From Pantoea sp. Cy-639 (GTDB lineage Bacteria > Pseudomonadota > Gammaproteobacteria > Pseudomonadales > Pseudomonadaceae): a DNA stretch of 64,000 bases. Shown one piece after another: positions 44,677 to 54,257 of the stretch; the stretch's first letter is position 1, and every line of letters begins with the position of its first letter. A program made the translations under genes and the position numbers. The stretch lies in assembly GCF_011752525.1 (NCBI RefSeq), contig NZ_VWXI01000002.1:248001-312000 (forward strand), in the 5' to 3' direction. The notes under the pieces were generated by a model that saw only the letters and a list, made by a program, of their open reading frames with translations, was not told the DNA's origin and made no database searches.

Positions 44677-45324
44677 TCAACGTCCAGGCTCGTCGTTCCA
44701 CAGCAGCTTGTGCAACTGCAACTGCAGGCGTACGGGCAGATTGTCGGCAACGATCCAGTCGGCCAGCGCGGTGGCGCTGACCTGATGATGGCTTGGCGAG
44801 AACAGCACTTCGCCGGCCCGCTCGGCCAGGTTGTACTGGATCAGCTTGGAAACGGCCCAATCGTAGTCTTCACGAGAACAGATGACGAACTTGACCTGGT
44901 CGTTATGGGTCAGCAGGTCGATGTTCTCGTAGCGATTACGGTGTGTTTCCTCCGACCCTGGGGTCTTGAGGTCAAGCACCCGGCTGACCCGGGTGTCGGT
45001 GCCGGCGATGTCCAGAGCGCCGCTGGTTTCCAGCGAAACCTCATAGCCGGCATCGCACAGGCGCTGCAGCAACGGCAAGGCATTGGGCTGGGCCAGCGGT
45101 TCGCCGCCGGTGACGCAGACGTAGCGCGGCTTGAAGCCGGCCACCTGCTCGAGAATCGAGTCGAGGGTGCGCACGGTACCGCCGCTGAAGGCATAGGCAC
45201 TGTCGCAGTACTGGCAGCGCAGAGGGCAACCGGTCAGGCGCACGAATACCGTGGGCAGCCCGGCCGTTCGCGTTTCACCCTGCAAGGAGTAAAACACTTC
45301 GGTGATGCGTAATGTGTCTTGCAT
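44677..45324 (-). CDS. queE: 7-carboxy-7-deazaguanine synthase
   Basis: QueE is a radical SAM enzyme that contracts carboxytetrahydropterin to 7-carboxy-7-deazaguanine. The 215-residue protein has [20 protein letters not shown] near the N-terminus, the cluster motif [10 protein letters not shown] (CxxxCxxC, about 33-40), and [12 protein letters not shown] (about 70-81). The start at 45324 gives [13 protein letters not shown], the usual N-terminus; a GTG three codons upstream is less likely. It precedes queC, which it supplies with substrate. cpoB and the tol-pal operon end upstream behind a terminator. Confidence 0.96.
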   Translation of the reverse strand: MQDTLRITEVFYSLQGETRTAGLPTVFVRLTGCPLRCQYCDSAYAFSGGTVRTLDSILEQVAGFKPRYVCVTGGEPLAQPNALPLLQRLCDAGYEVSLETSGALDIAGTDTRVSRVLDLKTPGSEETHRNRYENIDLLTHNDQVKFVICSREDYDWAVSKLIQYNLAERAGEVLFSPSHHQVSATALADWIVADNLPVRLQLQLHKLLWNDEPGR

Positions 45325-45440
45325 GATCGCCACGGGCGTGACAGCTGAACAGGCTGCCCGCCTCCGTCAGGCACTGTCGCGGACTCGACATAGCGTTATC
45401 CGCAGCAGCGTGTTTACGAAAAAAGGGCGGTGATTCTAAC

Positions 45441-45470
45441 GAAAAAACCCGCGACAGGCGCGGGTTTCTT
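45441..45470 (-). terminator. Terminator of the tol-pal-cpoB operon
   Basis: On the minus strand, AAACCCGCG and CGCGGGTTT form a stem around CCTGT-type loop bases, followed by TTTTTCG. It lies about 15 bp past the cpoB stop codon. Confidence 0.85.
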
Positions 45471-45484
45471 TCGAACGGTACGGC

Positions 45485-46294
45485 TTAGAGCTTCTGCAGG
45501 TCGCGTTGCGCCAGTTGTGCGGCAGACGTGCCGGGGTACTGGGTGATGACCTGCTGCAGGATGCCTTTGACCTTGTCGGTGTGGCCCTGGCGACGCTCGA
45601 CGTCTGCCAGCTTGTACAGCGAGTCAGGCACTTTGCTGTGCTGCGGATACAGCTGGCTGACCTTGGCGAAGGCCTGGGCAGCGCCCTGCAGATCGCCTTT
45701 GGCGAGATTGACTTCGCCGAGCCAGTACTGGGCATTGCCGGCGTACTGGCTGTTGGGGTACTTGCGCAGGAAGGCGTTGAAGGCCTGGCTGGCCTTGTCG
45801 AAGTCCTTCTGCTTGATCAGGTCGAAAGCGGCATCGTAATACAGCTTCTCTTTCGCCGGATCACCCGGCTCGCTGCTGGCGGCCGGTTGCTGCGCGGCGC
45901 TGGCGCCGGCGGCGGCACCCGTGGCTGCGTTGCTCGCGCCACCGATGGAGGAATTGTCGGGAGTCGCGGCAGGCGCGGTACCACTGCCGATGCGGCGGTC
46001 CAGGTCCTGATAGCGCTCGAGGTTTTCCTGCTTCATGCGCGACACATCGTTCTGCAACTCTTCGATGATGCCTTGCTGGCGGGAAAGCTGGTCCTGCATC
46101 TGCTGCAGCTGCATGAACAGCTGGCCATTTGCAGAAGCAGGGGCCGAAGCCCCTGCTCCGGCATAGGCGCCGCTCGTGCCATAACCCGCCGGTGGATAAC
46201 CACCGGCGTTGTCATCTACTACGGGAACCGCAGCCCACGCCGAAAGGGGCAGGCTGAGTGCGAGGACGGTTACAACACGACGGCACATACGCAT
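45485..46294 (-). CDS. cpoB: Cell division coordinator CpoB (YbgF)
   Basis: CpoB is a periplasmic protein that links Tol-Pal-driven outer membrane constriction with peptidoglycan synthesis at division. The 269-residue product has a signal peptide (about 1-21, VVTVLALSLPLSAWA), an N-terminal coiled coil (QLQQMQDQLSRQQGIIEELQ, about 60-79) that trimerises in E. coli, an Ala/Ser-rich linker, and a C-terminal TPR domain from about 150 (AAFDLIKQKDFDKASQAFNA). It follows pal by 6 bp and ends the tol-pal operon. Confidence 0.95.
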   Translation of the reverse strand: MRMCRRVVTVLALSLPLSAWAAVPVVDDNAGGYPPAGYGTSGAYAGAGASAPASANGQLFMQLQQMQDQLSRQQGIIEELQNDVSRMKQENLERYQDLDRRIGSGTAPAATPDNSSIGGASNAATGAAAGASAAQQPAASSEPGDPAKEKLYYDAAFDLIKQKDFDKASQAFNAFLRKYPNSQYAGNAQYWLGEVNLAKGDLQGAAQAFAKVSQLYPQHSKVPDSLYKLADVERRQGHTDKVKGILQQVITQYPGTSAAQLAQRDLQKL

Positions 46295-46300
46295 AAGAAC

Positions 46301-46798
46301 TTACTTACGCAGTTCTACGCGACGGTTCTGAGCCCAGGACTGCTCGTCGTGGCCAGTAGCGATCGGACGCTCTTCACCGTAGGAAACCAGTTCCAGCTGA
46401 GCAGGGGAAACACCCTGCAGGACCAGGTAACGCTGAACGGCCTTGGCACGACGCTCGCCCAGAGCCATGTTGTACTCGCGGGTGCCGCGCTCGTCGGTGT
46501 TGCCTTCCAGAACAACGCGGTTGCCGTTGGCTTTCAGGTCCTTGGCGTGAACGTCCAGGGCGCGCATGGCTTCTGGCTTCAGATCCGAGCTGTCGTATTC
46601 GAAGTAGAAGGTGGTGATTGCGCGCAGGGCAGCTTCTTCGCTCAGGGAGCCGTCGACAGCGCCAGTGTTGGCACCGTAGCCAGCGTTCGGGTCAACAGCG
46701 CCTTCACCAGCGTTGTCACCGCCCTTCGAGGAGCAACCTACAGCTACGGCCATGGCCAGAGCCAGCGCAGCGAATTTACCAAACTTCAGCATTTCCAT
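46301..46798 (-). CDS. pal: Peptidoglycan-associated lipoprotein Pal (OprL)
   Basis: Pal anchors the outer membrane to peptidoglycan and works with TolB. The 165-residue lipoprotein has a signal ending AVAVGC with the lipidated Cys at about residue 22, a short linker, and an OmpA-type peptidoglycan-binding domain containing [35 protein letters not shown] (about 98-117) and RVELRK at the C-terminus. In Pseudomonas this protein is called OprL. It lies between tolB and cpoB, the conserved order. The ATG at 46798 is followed by a second in-frame Met (MEM). Confidence 0.98.
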   Translation of the reverse strand: MEMLKFGKFAALALAMAVAVGCSSKGGDNAGEGAVDPNAGYGANTGAVDGSLSEEAALRAITTFYFEYDSSDLKPEAMRALDVHAKDLKANGNRVVLEGNTDERGTREYNMALGERRAKAVQRYLVLQGVSPAQLELVSYGEERPIATGHDEQSWAQNRRVELRK

Positions 46799-46851
46799 CG
46801 TGAAACTCCTAATGAAACCCCAGTGTGTTAAGCAAAAGTATTACGCCGCAA

Positions 46852-48153
46852 TCAGTTCAGGTAGGGGGACCAGGACGGTTCTCTGACTTCGCCTTGAGCG
46901 GTAGGAAGTGGGAGCCTCACACGGCCGTTAAGCGACACGAGCATCAAGACTCCCCGGCCCTGCTGGCGGGTGGCGTAGATTAGCATGGTGCCGTTTGGCG
47001 CAACAGTGGGAGACTCATCAAGACTGGTCTCGGTGAGAATCTTTACACTTCCGCGCTGCAGATCCTGGGCAGCCACCTTGAAGTTGGTGAAGCCCTGCTG
47101 GCGATGAATCATCACCAGGGTTTTTTCATCTGCCGACAGTTTCGGGTTGGCGTTGTAGTTACCGACGAAGGTCACACGCTCGGCACCACCACCACTGACC
47201 GACTGCTTGTAGATCTGCGGCTTGCCGCCACGGTCGGAGGTGAAGTACAGGGTGTTGCCATCCTTGCCCCAGAACGGCTCGGTATTGATGCCTGGGCCCG
47301 CGGTGACACGGGTGATCTGGCGCGAGGCCACGTTCATGACGTAGATGTCCGGGTTGCCGTCCTTCGACAGCACGAACGCCAGGCGATTGCCATCGGGCGA
47401 CCAGGCCGGCGCGCCGTTCAGGCCCTCGAAGTTGGTGATCTGCTCGCGGCGACCGGTATCGATGTGCTGGATGAAGATGCGCGGACGCTTCTGCTCGAAC
47501 GAGACATAGGCGATGCGCTTGCCGTCCGGTGCGAAACGCGGCGAGAGGATCGGCTCGCGCGATTGCAGCAGGGTCACCGCACGGGCGCCGTCGTAGTCCG
47601 AACGCTGCAGGGTGTAGCGGGTGTTGTTGGTCGAGAAACGTTCGGCGGTCACGTACAGCATGCGGGTGGAGAACGCACCCTTGATGCCGGTGAGCTTCTC
47701 GAACGACTGGTCGGCAATGTAGTGAGCCATGTCGCGCAGTTGGTCGACACCGCCAGCGACGCTGCCGGTCAGCACTTGCTGCTCGGTGGCGACGTTGAAC
47801 AGTGCGTACTGCACCTGCAGGCGGCCACCGGACGGCACGATGCTGCCGACCATGACGTACTGCGCCCCCAGGGCCTTCCAGTCACGGAAGATCACTTCGC
47901 TGGCCTGGGTTGGCAGGCTGATCATGTTCTGCCGCGGAATCGGCGAGTAGTAGCCGGAGTTGCGCAGGTCGTTGCCGATGATGTCGGCCATGTCTTCCGG
48001 CAGCACGCTGCCGCCCTGCAGACCGAACGGTACTACCGCGATAGGGGTTGCCCGGTCGCTGCCGCTGGTGACCAGGATGTTCTTTTCCTCTGCCATGGCC
48101 ATGCCTGCCACGCAGCAGAGCAAGACCAGGAGTCCTCTCAGACGTTTAATCAC
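46852..48153 (-). CDS. tolB: Tol-Pal system beta-propeller protein TolB
   Basis: TolB is the periplasmic partner of Pal. The 433-residue product has a signal peptide ([19 protein letters not shown], about 4-22), an N-terminal domain ([10 protein letters not shown]) and a six-bladed propeller made of PD40 repeats such as [19 protein letters not shown] and [20 protein letters not shown]. The start is GTG at 48153, overlapping the tolA stop (G-T-G-A). The end reads [11 protein letters not shown]. The pal gene follows about 50 bp downstream, the largest gap in this operon. Confidence 0.98.
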   Translation of the reverse strand: MIKRLRGLLVLLCCVAGMAMAEEKNILVTSGSDRATPIAVVPFGLQGGSVLPEDMADIIGNDLRNSGYYSPIPRQNMISLPTQASEVIFRDWKALGAQYVMVGSIVPSGGRLQVQYALFNVATEQQVLTGSVAGGVDQLRDMAHYIADQSFEKLTGIKGAFSTRMLYVTAERFSTNNTRYTLQRSDYDGARAVTLLQSREPILSPRFAPDGKRIAYVSFEQKRPRIFIQHIDTGRREQITNFEGLNGAPAWSPDGNRLAFVLSKDGNPDIYVMNVASRQITRVTAGPGINTEPFWGKDGNTLYFTSDRGGKPQIYKQSVSGGGAERVTFVGNYNANPKLSADEKTLVMIHRQQGFTNFKVAAQDLQRGSVKILTETSLDESPTVAPNGTMLIYATRQQGRGVLMLVSLNGRVRLPLPTAQGEVREPSWSPYLN

Positions 48154-49226
48154 AACGCTAGATCCTCAGGTGTAAATGTCATCTTGAATGAACGATACGG
48201 ATTGAACTCGTTCGGCTTCAAGCCCTGCATCTCGGTCAACCGACCAATGTTCTTCACTGCGGCCACGGCCGAGCTGTCGAACGGGCCATCGCCGCTGGAC
48301 TTGGCCACACTTACGTTAGTGATGGTGCCGTCCGGCAACATGTTGATCTGCAGAACTACCGTCATGCCTTTGCGCGCAGATGGCGGACGTGCCCAGCCCT
48401 CGGCCGCGCGCATGCGAATCAGGTCGTCGAAGTCGCCGGCCACCTGGTCACCCTGCTCGTCAGCCAGCGCCTGCTGCCGCTCGGTGGTGTCGGACAACAG
48501 CTCGGCCAATGCCTGCGCCTTCTTGTCCTCTGCCGACTTGCGGGCCGCTTCCTGTGCCTTTTTCTTCTGGGCATCTGCCGCGGCCTTTTTCTTGGCCTCT
48601 TCAGCTGCCTTCTTCTTCGCATCCTCGGCCGCCGCTTTCTTCTTGGCGTCCTCGGCTGCTTTCTTCTTCGCGTCTTCGGCGGCCTTCTTCTTCGCCTCTT
48701 CCGCAGCTTGTTTCTTGGCTTCTTCCTCGGCCTTTTTCTTGGCCTCTTCCTCAGCCTTTTTCTTGGCGATGTCGGCCTGCTGTTTCTCGGCGGCCTTCTT
48801 CGCTTCTTCGGCTTTCTTGGCCTCGGCAGCTTTCTTCTGCTCGACGGCCTTGGCAGCTTCCTCGGCCTTCTTCGCTTCGGCGGCCTCGCGGGCCTCCTCG
48901 GCCTTTTGAGCGGCGTCGGCTTTCTTTTGTTCCGCGGCCTTCACGGCCTCCTGCTCGACCTTCTTCTGCTCCATCTGCTCGACTTCGGTCTGGCGTGCCG
49001 CAGTCTTCTTGGCCTCCCCGGCAATCTTCTGATTGGTCTGGGTCGTCGCCTGACTCTTGGACTTGAGCTGATAAAGCGTAGCCTGAACGATGGGTTTGGA
49101 AGGCGGCAATTCGGGCGTCATGGCAAAACTGACGAACAGCATGCCGAATACCAGCACGTGCAGGGCGATGGCCCAGACACTGGGCCAGAAGTAGCTTTCC
49201 GAGGCGGATGGCTCTCGCTGTTGCAT
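48150..49226 (-). CDS. tolA: Tol-Pal system protein TolA
   Basis: TolA spans the periplasm from the TolQR motor to the outer membrane. The 358-residue protein has an N-terminal membrane helix (about 13-36, [20 protein letters not shown]), a very long Ala/Lys/Glu helical rod (about 60-235) with tandem copies such as [20 protein letters not shown], and a C-terminal globular domain (e.g. [20 protein letters not shown]). Its ATG overlaps the tolR stop by one base (T-G-A-T-G). The repeats make this gene prone to slippage. The C-terminal domain is also a colicin/phage entry site in other species. Confidence 0.97.
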   Translation of the reverse strand: MQQREPSASESYFWPSVWAIALHVLVFGMLFVSFAMTPELPPSKPIVQATLYQLKSKSQATTQTNQKIAGEAKKTAARQTEVEQMEQKKVEQEAVKAAEQKKADAAQKAEEAREAAEAKKAEEAAKAVEQKKAAEAKKAEEAKKAAEKQQADIAKKKAEEEAKKKAEEEAKKQAAEEAKKKAAEDAKKKAAEDAKKKAAAEDAKKKAAEEAKKKAAADAQKKKAQEAARKSAEDKKAQALAELLSDTTERQQALADEQGDQVAGDFDDLIRMRAAEGWARPPSARKGMTVVLQINMLPDGTITNVSVAKSSGDGPFDSSAVAAVKNIGRLTEMQGLKPNEFNPYRSFKMTFTPEDLAL

Positions 49227-49678
49227 CAGGGCGCCTCGGTTATCAGGCCAACGTTTCCGACACCCGCCTTCTGCAACCCGCCCATGGCGCCCATGACCGC
49301 GCCGTAGTCGACGGCCTTGTCGCCACGGATGAAGACCTGGGTCTGCTTGCCCTGGTCACGGCCGGCGGCAATGATCTTGGTCACCGCACCGGTCATTTCC
49401 GGCAGGGTCATGGCCTTGTCCATCTGCTTGTCGGTGTCGACTTCGCTGCCAAGGTTCCAGTAGTAGGTCTTGTCGGCCTTGATCGAGATGGTGAGGATCT
49501 GGACATTGTTGTCCTGCGGCAGGGCTTCGCTGGAAACCTTGGGCAGGTCCACCTTCACGCCCTGGTTGAGCATGGGGGCGGTCACCATGAAGATGACCAG
49601 CAGCACCAGCATCACGTCGATGTAGGGCACCACGTTCATCTCGGCGACCGGCTTGCGTTTGTGGCGAACTCGGGCCAT
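49226..49678 (-). CDS. tolR: Tol-Pal system protein TolR
   Basis: TolR, with TolQ, forms a proton-driven motor in the inner membrane. The 150-residue protein has MNVVPYIDVMLVLLVIFMVT (about 14-33), where the Asp in the membrane helix is the proton-carrying residue of the ExbD/TolR family. The remaining part is a periplasmic domain (KVDLPKVSSEALPQDN and VFIRGDKAVDYGAVMG). It lies 14 bp after tolQ and overlaps tolA by one base. Confidence 0.97.
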   Translation of the reverse strand: MARVRHKRKPVAEMNVVPYIDVMLVLLVIFMVTAPMLNQGVKVDLPKVSSEALPQDNNVQILTISIKADKTYYWNLGSEVDTDKQMDKAMTLPEMTGAVTKIIAAGRDQGKQTQVFIRGDKAVDYGAVMGAMGGLQKAGVGNVGLITEAP

Positions 49679-49692
49679 GGGTTTCTACCTGA

Positions 49693-50388
49693 TCACTCTT
49701 CGCTGGTGTGTACTTTGCGGTGCAGGATCGCCTGGAACTCGTCGGCGAACGTGTAGTAACGGCCGATCAGCGTTTCGCTGCGCGCGGAGAAGCGGTTGTA
49801 GGCGATGACCGCCGGAATCGCGGCGAACAGGCCGATCGCGGTGGCGACCAGCGCCTCGGCGATACCCGGGGCAACGGTGGCCAGGGTCGCCTGCTGGGCG
49901 CTGGCCAGGCCGCGGAAGGAGTTCATGATGCCCCAGACGGTACCGAACAGGCCGATGTACGGGCTGGTCGAACCGACGGTGGCCAGGAACGGCAGGCTCT
50001 GCTCGAGCTTCTCTTCCTCGCGGGAGATTGCCACGCGCATGGCCCGGCCCACGCCTTCCATCACCGCATCCGGATCGACGCCCGGCTGCTGGCGCAGGCG
50101 CGAGAACTCCTTGAAGCCGGCACGGAACACCTGCTCGACACCCGAATCAGGATCCGGGTTGCTGCCAGCCTGGCGATACAGCTTGGACAGGTCGATACCC
50201 GACCAGAAACGCTCCTCGAACGCATCCAGGGCACGACGCCCGGCACGCAGCATGGTGCTGCGCTGGAAGATCATGATCCAGGAGGTCACCGAAGCGGCCA
50301 CCAGGGTGAGCATGACCAGTTGAACCACCACACTGGCATTGGCGACCAGGCTCCACATGGAGGTATGGTCGACGACGTTTGCTTCCAC
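49693..50388 (-). CDS. tolQ: Tol-Pal system protein TolQ
   Basis: TolQ is the multi-helix motor subunit of Tol-Pal. The 231-residue product starts at GTG 50388 with AGGAGAATAAGC as a strong ribosome binding site, giving the usual length. Three membrane helices are visible: about 16-38 (VVVQLVMLTLVAASVTSWIM), about 128-150 (LPFLATVGSTSPYIGLFGTV) and about 170-190 (PGIAEALVATAIGLFAAIPA). The second and third helices carry the conserved family motifs. It follows ybgC directly and leads tolRAB-pal-cpoB. Confidence 0.97.
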   Translation of the reverse strand: MEANVVDHTSMWSLVANASVVVQLVMLTLVAASVTSWIMIFQRSTMLRAGRRALDAFEERFWSGIDLSKLYRQAGSNPDPDSGVEQVFRAGFKEFSRLRQQPGVDPDAVMEGVGRAMRVAISREEEKLEQSLPFLATVGSTSPYIGLFGTVWGIMNSFRGLASAQQATLATVAPGIAEALVATAIGLFAAIPAVIAYNRFSARSETLIGRYYTFADEFQAILHRKVHTSEE

Positions 50389-50390
50389 GC

Positions 50391-50843
50391 TTATTCTCCT
50401 GCGTTGGATTGAGTACCCGTGCCATCCGCCAGGAAGGCGTCGCGCAGCGCTGGGGGAATGGCCCGGGGTTTGAAAGTGTCGGCACGCACGGCGGCCACCA
50501 GGAACTGCCCCTCGCAGAGCAGCGTTGCATCTTTGTCTCGCCACACCTGCTGCACGAAGCGCAGGCTGGCACGATTCAATTCAAGCACTTGCGCGGTTAC
50601 CCGCAACTCGTCGTCCAGCCGCGCCGGCGCGTGGTAGCGCGCTTCGCTGGAATGGACCACGAAAAGAAGATCGTCACCGGCCAGTTGCGCCTGGGAGAAC
50701 CCCAGGTGGCGCAAGCGCTCGGTACGCGCACGCTCCATGAACTTGAGGTAGTTGACGTAGTACACCACGCCCCCCGCGTCAGTATCTTCGTAATAGACAC
50801 GACAGCGGTGCGAGAACGGTTCCAGCCCATTTTGCGCGCGCAT
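50391..50843 (-). CDS. ybgC: Acyl-CoA thioesterase YbgC
   Basis: The 150-residue hot-dog fold thioesterase begins with [20 protein letters not shown] (about 14-33), containing the catalytic Asp in the Y-x-D-T-D motif and the YxNY family signature. [14 protein letters not shown] follows. YbgC hydrolyses short acyl-CoA or acyl-ACP and is the usual first gene of the tol-pal cluster, although its link to Tol-Pal is not understood. Its stop lies 2 bp from the tolQ start. Confidence 0.95.
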   Translation of the reverse strand: MRAQNGLEPFSHRCRVYYEDTDAGGVVYYVNYLKFMERARTERLRHLGFSQAQLAGDDLLFVVHSSEARYHAPARLDDELRVTAQVLELNRASLRFVQQVWRDKDATLLCEGQFLVAAVRADTFKPRAIPPALRDAFLADGTGTQSNAGE

Positions 50844-50968
50844 ACTCTAGTGCTTACTCCTGAACTTGCCAATCCGCCCCGGCAACTGTTTTTGCATCGA
50901 CAATGTCGTATTGCCAGCCCGCCACAGACGTGCCAGCGGTAGGACCACACAATCGCCGATTCGATCTG

Positions 50969-52015
50969 TCATTCATCGTCCTGCGCGGCATATTCACCCC
51001 CTTCGCAGAAGCGACCGGGAATGTTCAGGCCGAAATGCAGGTAGGCGTGACGGGTGACCACCCGCCCGCGCGGGGTGCGCATGATGTAGCCCTGCTGGAT
51101 CAGATAGGGCTCGAGCACGTCCTCGATGGTATGGCGTTCTTCGCCGATCGCCGCGGCCAGGTTGTCGAGCCCTACCGGGCCGCCATCGAACTTCTCGATC
51201 ATGGTCAGCAGCAGGCGCCGGTCGGAATGATCGAACCCGCGCTCGTCGACGTCCAGCAGGTTCAACGCCAGGTCCGCGACCGCCTTAGTGATCTGGCCCT
51301 TGCCACGCACTTCGGCGTAGTCGCGCACCCGCCGCAACAGACGGTTGGCGATACGCGGGGTGCCGCGGGCACGCCGGGCGATCTCGAAGGCACCCTTGTC
51401 ATCCATGGGCAGGCCGAGGATGTTCGCCGAACGGCTGACGATGGTTGCCAGGTCCTTGTTGCTGTAGAACTCCAGGCGCTGGACGATGCCGAAACGGTCG
51501 CGCAGCGGGTTGGTCAGCATGCCGGCGCGAGTGGTGGCGCCAACCAGGGTGAACGGCGGCAGGTCGAGCTTGATCGAACGAGCGGCCGGGCCCTCGCCGA
51601 TCATGATGTCGAGCTGGAAGTCCTCCATCGCTGGGTAGAGCACTTCCTCGACCACCGGCGACAACCGGTGGATCTCGTCGATGAACAGCACGTCGTGGGG
51701 TTCGAGATTGGTCAGCATCGCCGCCAGGTCGCCAGGTCGCTCGAGGATCGGCCCCGAGGTGCTCTTGACCGATACGCCCATTTCCTGGGCGATGATGTTC
51801 GCCAGGGTGGTCTTGCCCAGACCTGGCGGACCGAAGATCAGCGTGTGGTCGAGGGACTCGTTGCGCCCGCGAGCGGCCTGGATGAACAGGGCCATCTGCT
51901 CGCGCACCACGGGCTGGCCGATGTACTCGTCCAGCCGCAGCGGGCGGATCGCGCGGTCCTGGACCTCTTCACGGTCACGCCCGGAAGCGGCGATCAGGCG
52001 GTCGGTCTCGATCAC
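50969..52015 (-). CDS. ruvB: Holliday junction branch-migration ATPase RuvB
   Basis: RuvB forms hexameric rings that pull DNA through RuvA-bound Holliday junctions. The 348-residue protein has [12 protein letters not shown] near the N-terminus, Walker [17 protein letters not shown] (about 60-75), Walker [16 protein letters not shown] (about 110-124), the sensor [18 protein letters not shown] (about 160-177) and a winged-helix C-terminus ([19 protein letters not shown]). The start is GTG at 52015, overlapping the ruvA stop by four bases. Confidence 0.98.
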   Translation of the reverse strand: MIETDRLIAASGRDREEVQDRAIRPLRLDEYIGQPVVREQMALFIQAARGRNESLDHTLIFGPPGLGKTTLANIIAQEMGVSVKSTSGPILERPGDLAAMLTNLEPHDVLFIDEIHRLSPVVEEVLYPAMEDFQLDIMIGEGPAARSIKLDLPPFTLVGATTRAGMLTNPLRDRFGIVQRLEFYSNKDLATIVSRSANILGLPMDDKGAFEIARRARGTPRIANRLLRRVRDYAEVRGKGQITKAVADLALNLLDVDERGFDHSDRRLLLTMIEKFDGGPVGLDNLAAAIGEERHTIEDVLEPYLIQQGYIMRTPRGRVVTRHAYLHFGLNIPGRFCEGGEYAAQDDE

Positions 52016-52629
52016 TTGGTAATCATCCCTTTAAGGCTGCGACGGATCAGCTCTTCACTGCTCAACCCGGCCTTGTCCTTGATCGCCGCGATGGCCTTGC
52101 TCGCCTCCTGCGGCTTATAGCCCAGGGACACCAGGGCACTGACCGCGTCGGCCTCGGCGTTGGAAGCACTGGCCACCGGCAGCGGACCGTCGGACACCAG
52201 GGTAAACATGGCCGGCGAGGTTTCCCAGGCCTTGAAGCGGTCCTTGAGCTCGACCAGCAGGCGCTCGGCGGTCTTCTTGCCGACACCGGGCACGCGCACC
52301 AGGGCGGAAGCGTCCTGAGCCTGGACACAGCGCACCAGTTCGTCGACCTCCAGGCCCGACATCAGCGCCAGTGCCAGCTTCGGGCCGACGCCATTGAGCC
52401 GGATCAGCTCGCGGAACAGCTCGCGCTCGCGCTTCTCGAAGAAACCATAGAGCAGGTGGGCGTCTTCACGGACCACCAGGTGGGTGTGCAGGGTAACGGT
52501 CTCGCCCAGCTTGGGCAGACGATAGAGCGTGGTCATCGGTACTTCGAGCTCATAGCCCAGGCCGTTGACATCGATAATCAGGTGCGGCGGCTGTTTCTCC
52601 GCCAGGGTGCCGCGCAAACGTCCAATCAC
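52012..52629 (-). CDS. ruvA: Holliday junction-binding protein RuvA
   Basis: RuvA binds four-way junctions and loads RuvB. The 205-residue protein begins [20 protein letters not shown] (OB-fold), has the helix-hairpin-helix segments [17 protein letters not shown] and [20 protein letters not shown] (about 70-135), and a C-terminal domain ([20 protein letters not shown]) that contacts RuvB. It starts with GTG at 52629. ruvC lies about 110 bp upstream. Confidence 0.98.
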   Translation of the reverse strand: MIGRLRGTLAEKQPPHLIIDVNGLGYELEVPMTTLYRLPKLGETVTLHTHLVVREDAHLLYGFFEKRERELFRELIRLNGVGPKLALALMSGLEVDELVRCVQAQDASALVRVPGVGKKTAERLLVELKDRFKAWETSPAMFTLVSDGPLPVASASNAEADAVSALVSLGYKPQEASKAIAAIKDKAGLSSEELIRRSLKGMITK

Positions 52630-52737
52630 GTTCCGATCCTTCCTCTCGGGCGCCGGTCAGAAACCGGACCACCCTATCAGCAAATGCGCCGGATGAGCGC
52701 CTCACCCGGACAAAATATGTATCAGTGCATGAAGCCG

Positions 52738-53262
52738 CTACAGACGCAAGCGTCCGCCGCGCCGCCGCGCCGTCGTCAGGCCATGGGGAATGAGGCTGGA
52801 GCGGGTGTGGGCGTGGCACAGGGCGATGGCCAGCGCGTCGGAGGCATCGATCTGCGGCTTCTGCGTCAACTTGAGCAGGTGCATGACCATCATCATCACC
52901 TGTTCCTTGTTGGCGCCACCAGTGCCGGCCACCGCCTGCTTGACCTGGCTGGCAGTGTACTCGGCGATTTCCAGGCCAGCCTCGGCGGCAGCGACGATGG
53001 CCGCGCCACGAGCCTGGCCAAGCTTGAGCGCCGAATCGGCGTTACGTGCCATGAACACCCGTTCGATGCCCATGGTCACCGGCCCGTGCTGGCGGATGAT
53101 CTCGCTCACGCCGCGAAAGACGATCAGCAGGCGCTCGTGCAGTTCGCCAGCGCCGGTGCGGATGCAGCCCGAGGCCACATACTCGCAACCACGGGCGGTC
53201 TGGCGAACCACACCGAAACCGGTGATGCGCGAGCCGGGGTCGATACCAAGAATCAGGGTCAT
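52738..53262 (-). CDS. ruvC: Holliday junction endonuclease RuvC
   Basis: RuvC resolves Holliday junctions by symmetric cleavage. The 174-residue protein starts [19 protein letters not shown] with the first catalytic Asp at about residue 7. The second acidic residue is in VTMGIERVF (about 66). The final acidic pair is in [17 protein letters not shown] (about 139-155). Start at 53262 gives the standard N-terminus. The C-terminus is Arg/Gly-rich ([12 protein letters not shown]). It leads ruvCAB and follows yebC across a REP pair. Confidence 0.98.
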   Translation of the reverse strand: MTLILGIDPGSRITGFGVVRQTARGCEYVASGCIRTGAGELHERLLIVFRGVSEIIRQHGPVTMGIERVFMARNADSALKLGQARGAAIVAAAEAGLEIAEYTASQVKQAVAGTGGANKEQVMMMVMHLLKLTQKPQIDASDALAIALCHAHTRSSLIPHGLTTARRRGGRLRL

Positions 53263-53307
53263 AGCGTGTGCAGTCAGCCGTGGTTGCAGAGGGTTTTGCT
53301 GGACACA

Positions 53308-53375
53308 ATCGCGGGGCAAGCCCGCTCCCACGCCAGCATTTGCCGGGCTCGTGGGAGCGGGCGTGCCCCGCGATC
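53308..53375. repeat. Paired inverted REP elements
   Basis: ATCGCGGGGCAAGCCCGCTC and its inverse GAGCGGGCGTGCCCCGCGAT face each other with an ~30-bp centre. The doublet separates yebC from ruvC, which run in the same direction, and is not at a convergent end. Confidence 0.9.
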
Positions 53376-53394
53376 GAACCGGTTGCCGGGAATG

Positions 53395-54147
53395 TCAGCC
53401 CAGCGCTTCCATGACCTCATCGGAGATCTGTGCATTGGAGTAGACGTTCTGTACGTCATCCAGGTCCTCGAGCATGTCGATCAGCTTGAGAATCTTCTCC
53501 GCGCCATCCTTGTCCAGCTCGGCGCTGGTGGTCGGCTGCATCACGATCTCGGCGTCCGAGGCCTTGAAGCCCGCCTCTTCCAGCGCATTGCGCACGGCGT
53601 AGAAACTGTTGAACGGGGTGAACACGTCGAAGGAGCCATCGTCATTGCCCACCACGTCATCGGCGTCAGCCTCCATGGCAGCTTCCATCAACGCATCCTC
53701 GTCGACCTGCAGTTCGGCGGCGAAGCTGATCTGCCCCTTGCGCTCGAACAAGTAGGCCACCGAGCCATCGGTACCCAGGTTGCCGCCACACTTGGTGAAG
53801 GCATGGCGCACGGCGGCAGCGGTGCGGTTGCGGTTGTCGGTCATGGCTTCGACCATGATCGCCACGCCACCCGGGCCGTAGCCTTCGTAGGTGAGCTCCT
53901 CGACGTTGTCGCTTTCGTTGGTGCCGGCACCACGAGCCACGGCGCGATCGATGATGTCGCGGCTCATGTTGGCGCCCAGGGCCTTGTCCAGCGCCAGACG
54001 CAGACGCGGGTTGGAGGCCGGGTCAGGCCCACCCTGCTTGGCGGCGACGGTCAGCTCGCGGATCCACTTGGTGAAGATCTTGCCTCTTTTGGCATCCTGG
54101 CGTTCTTTGCGGTGCTTGATGTTCGCCCACTTGGAATGACCGGCCAT
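53395..54147 (-). CDS. yebC: YebC/PmpR-family DNA-binding regulator or translation factor
   Basis: The 250-residue protein begins [20 protein letters not shown], the invariant YebC N-terminus, followed by [20 protein letters not shown]. In P. aeruginosa the orthologue PmpR regulates quorum-sensing genes; YebC proteins are also linked to translation of proline-rich stretches. It contains the expected acidic centre ([20 protein letters not shown]). It follows aspS on the same strand with a 110-bp gap and precedes ruvC, the conserved order. Confidence 0.96.
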   Translation of the reverse strand: MAGHSKWANIKHRKERQDAKRGKIFTKWIRELTVAAKQGGPDPASNPRLRLALDKALGANMSRDIIDRAVARGAGTNESDNVEELTYEGYGPGGVAIMVEAMTDNRNRTAAAVRHAFTKCGGNLGTDGSVAYLFERKGQISFAAELQVDEDALMEAAMEADADDVVGNDDGSFDVFTPFNSFYAVRNALEEAGFKASDAEIVMQPTTSAELDKDGAEKILKLIDMLEDLDDVQNVYSNAQISDEVMEALG

Positions 54148-54257
54148 AACGACTCCAAATCCTTGAAACAGAAACAGGTTCCGCCCCGAAGGGCGGAACG
54201 CGAAGAATACTGCGCCGAAGCGCGGAGGTGCCCTGTTGCCGGGGCACCTCCGGTCGA

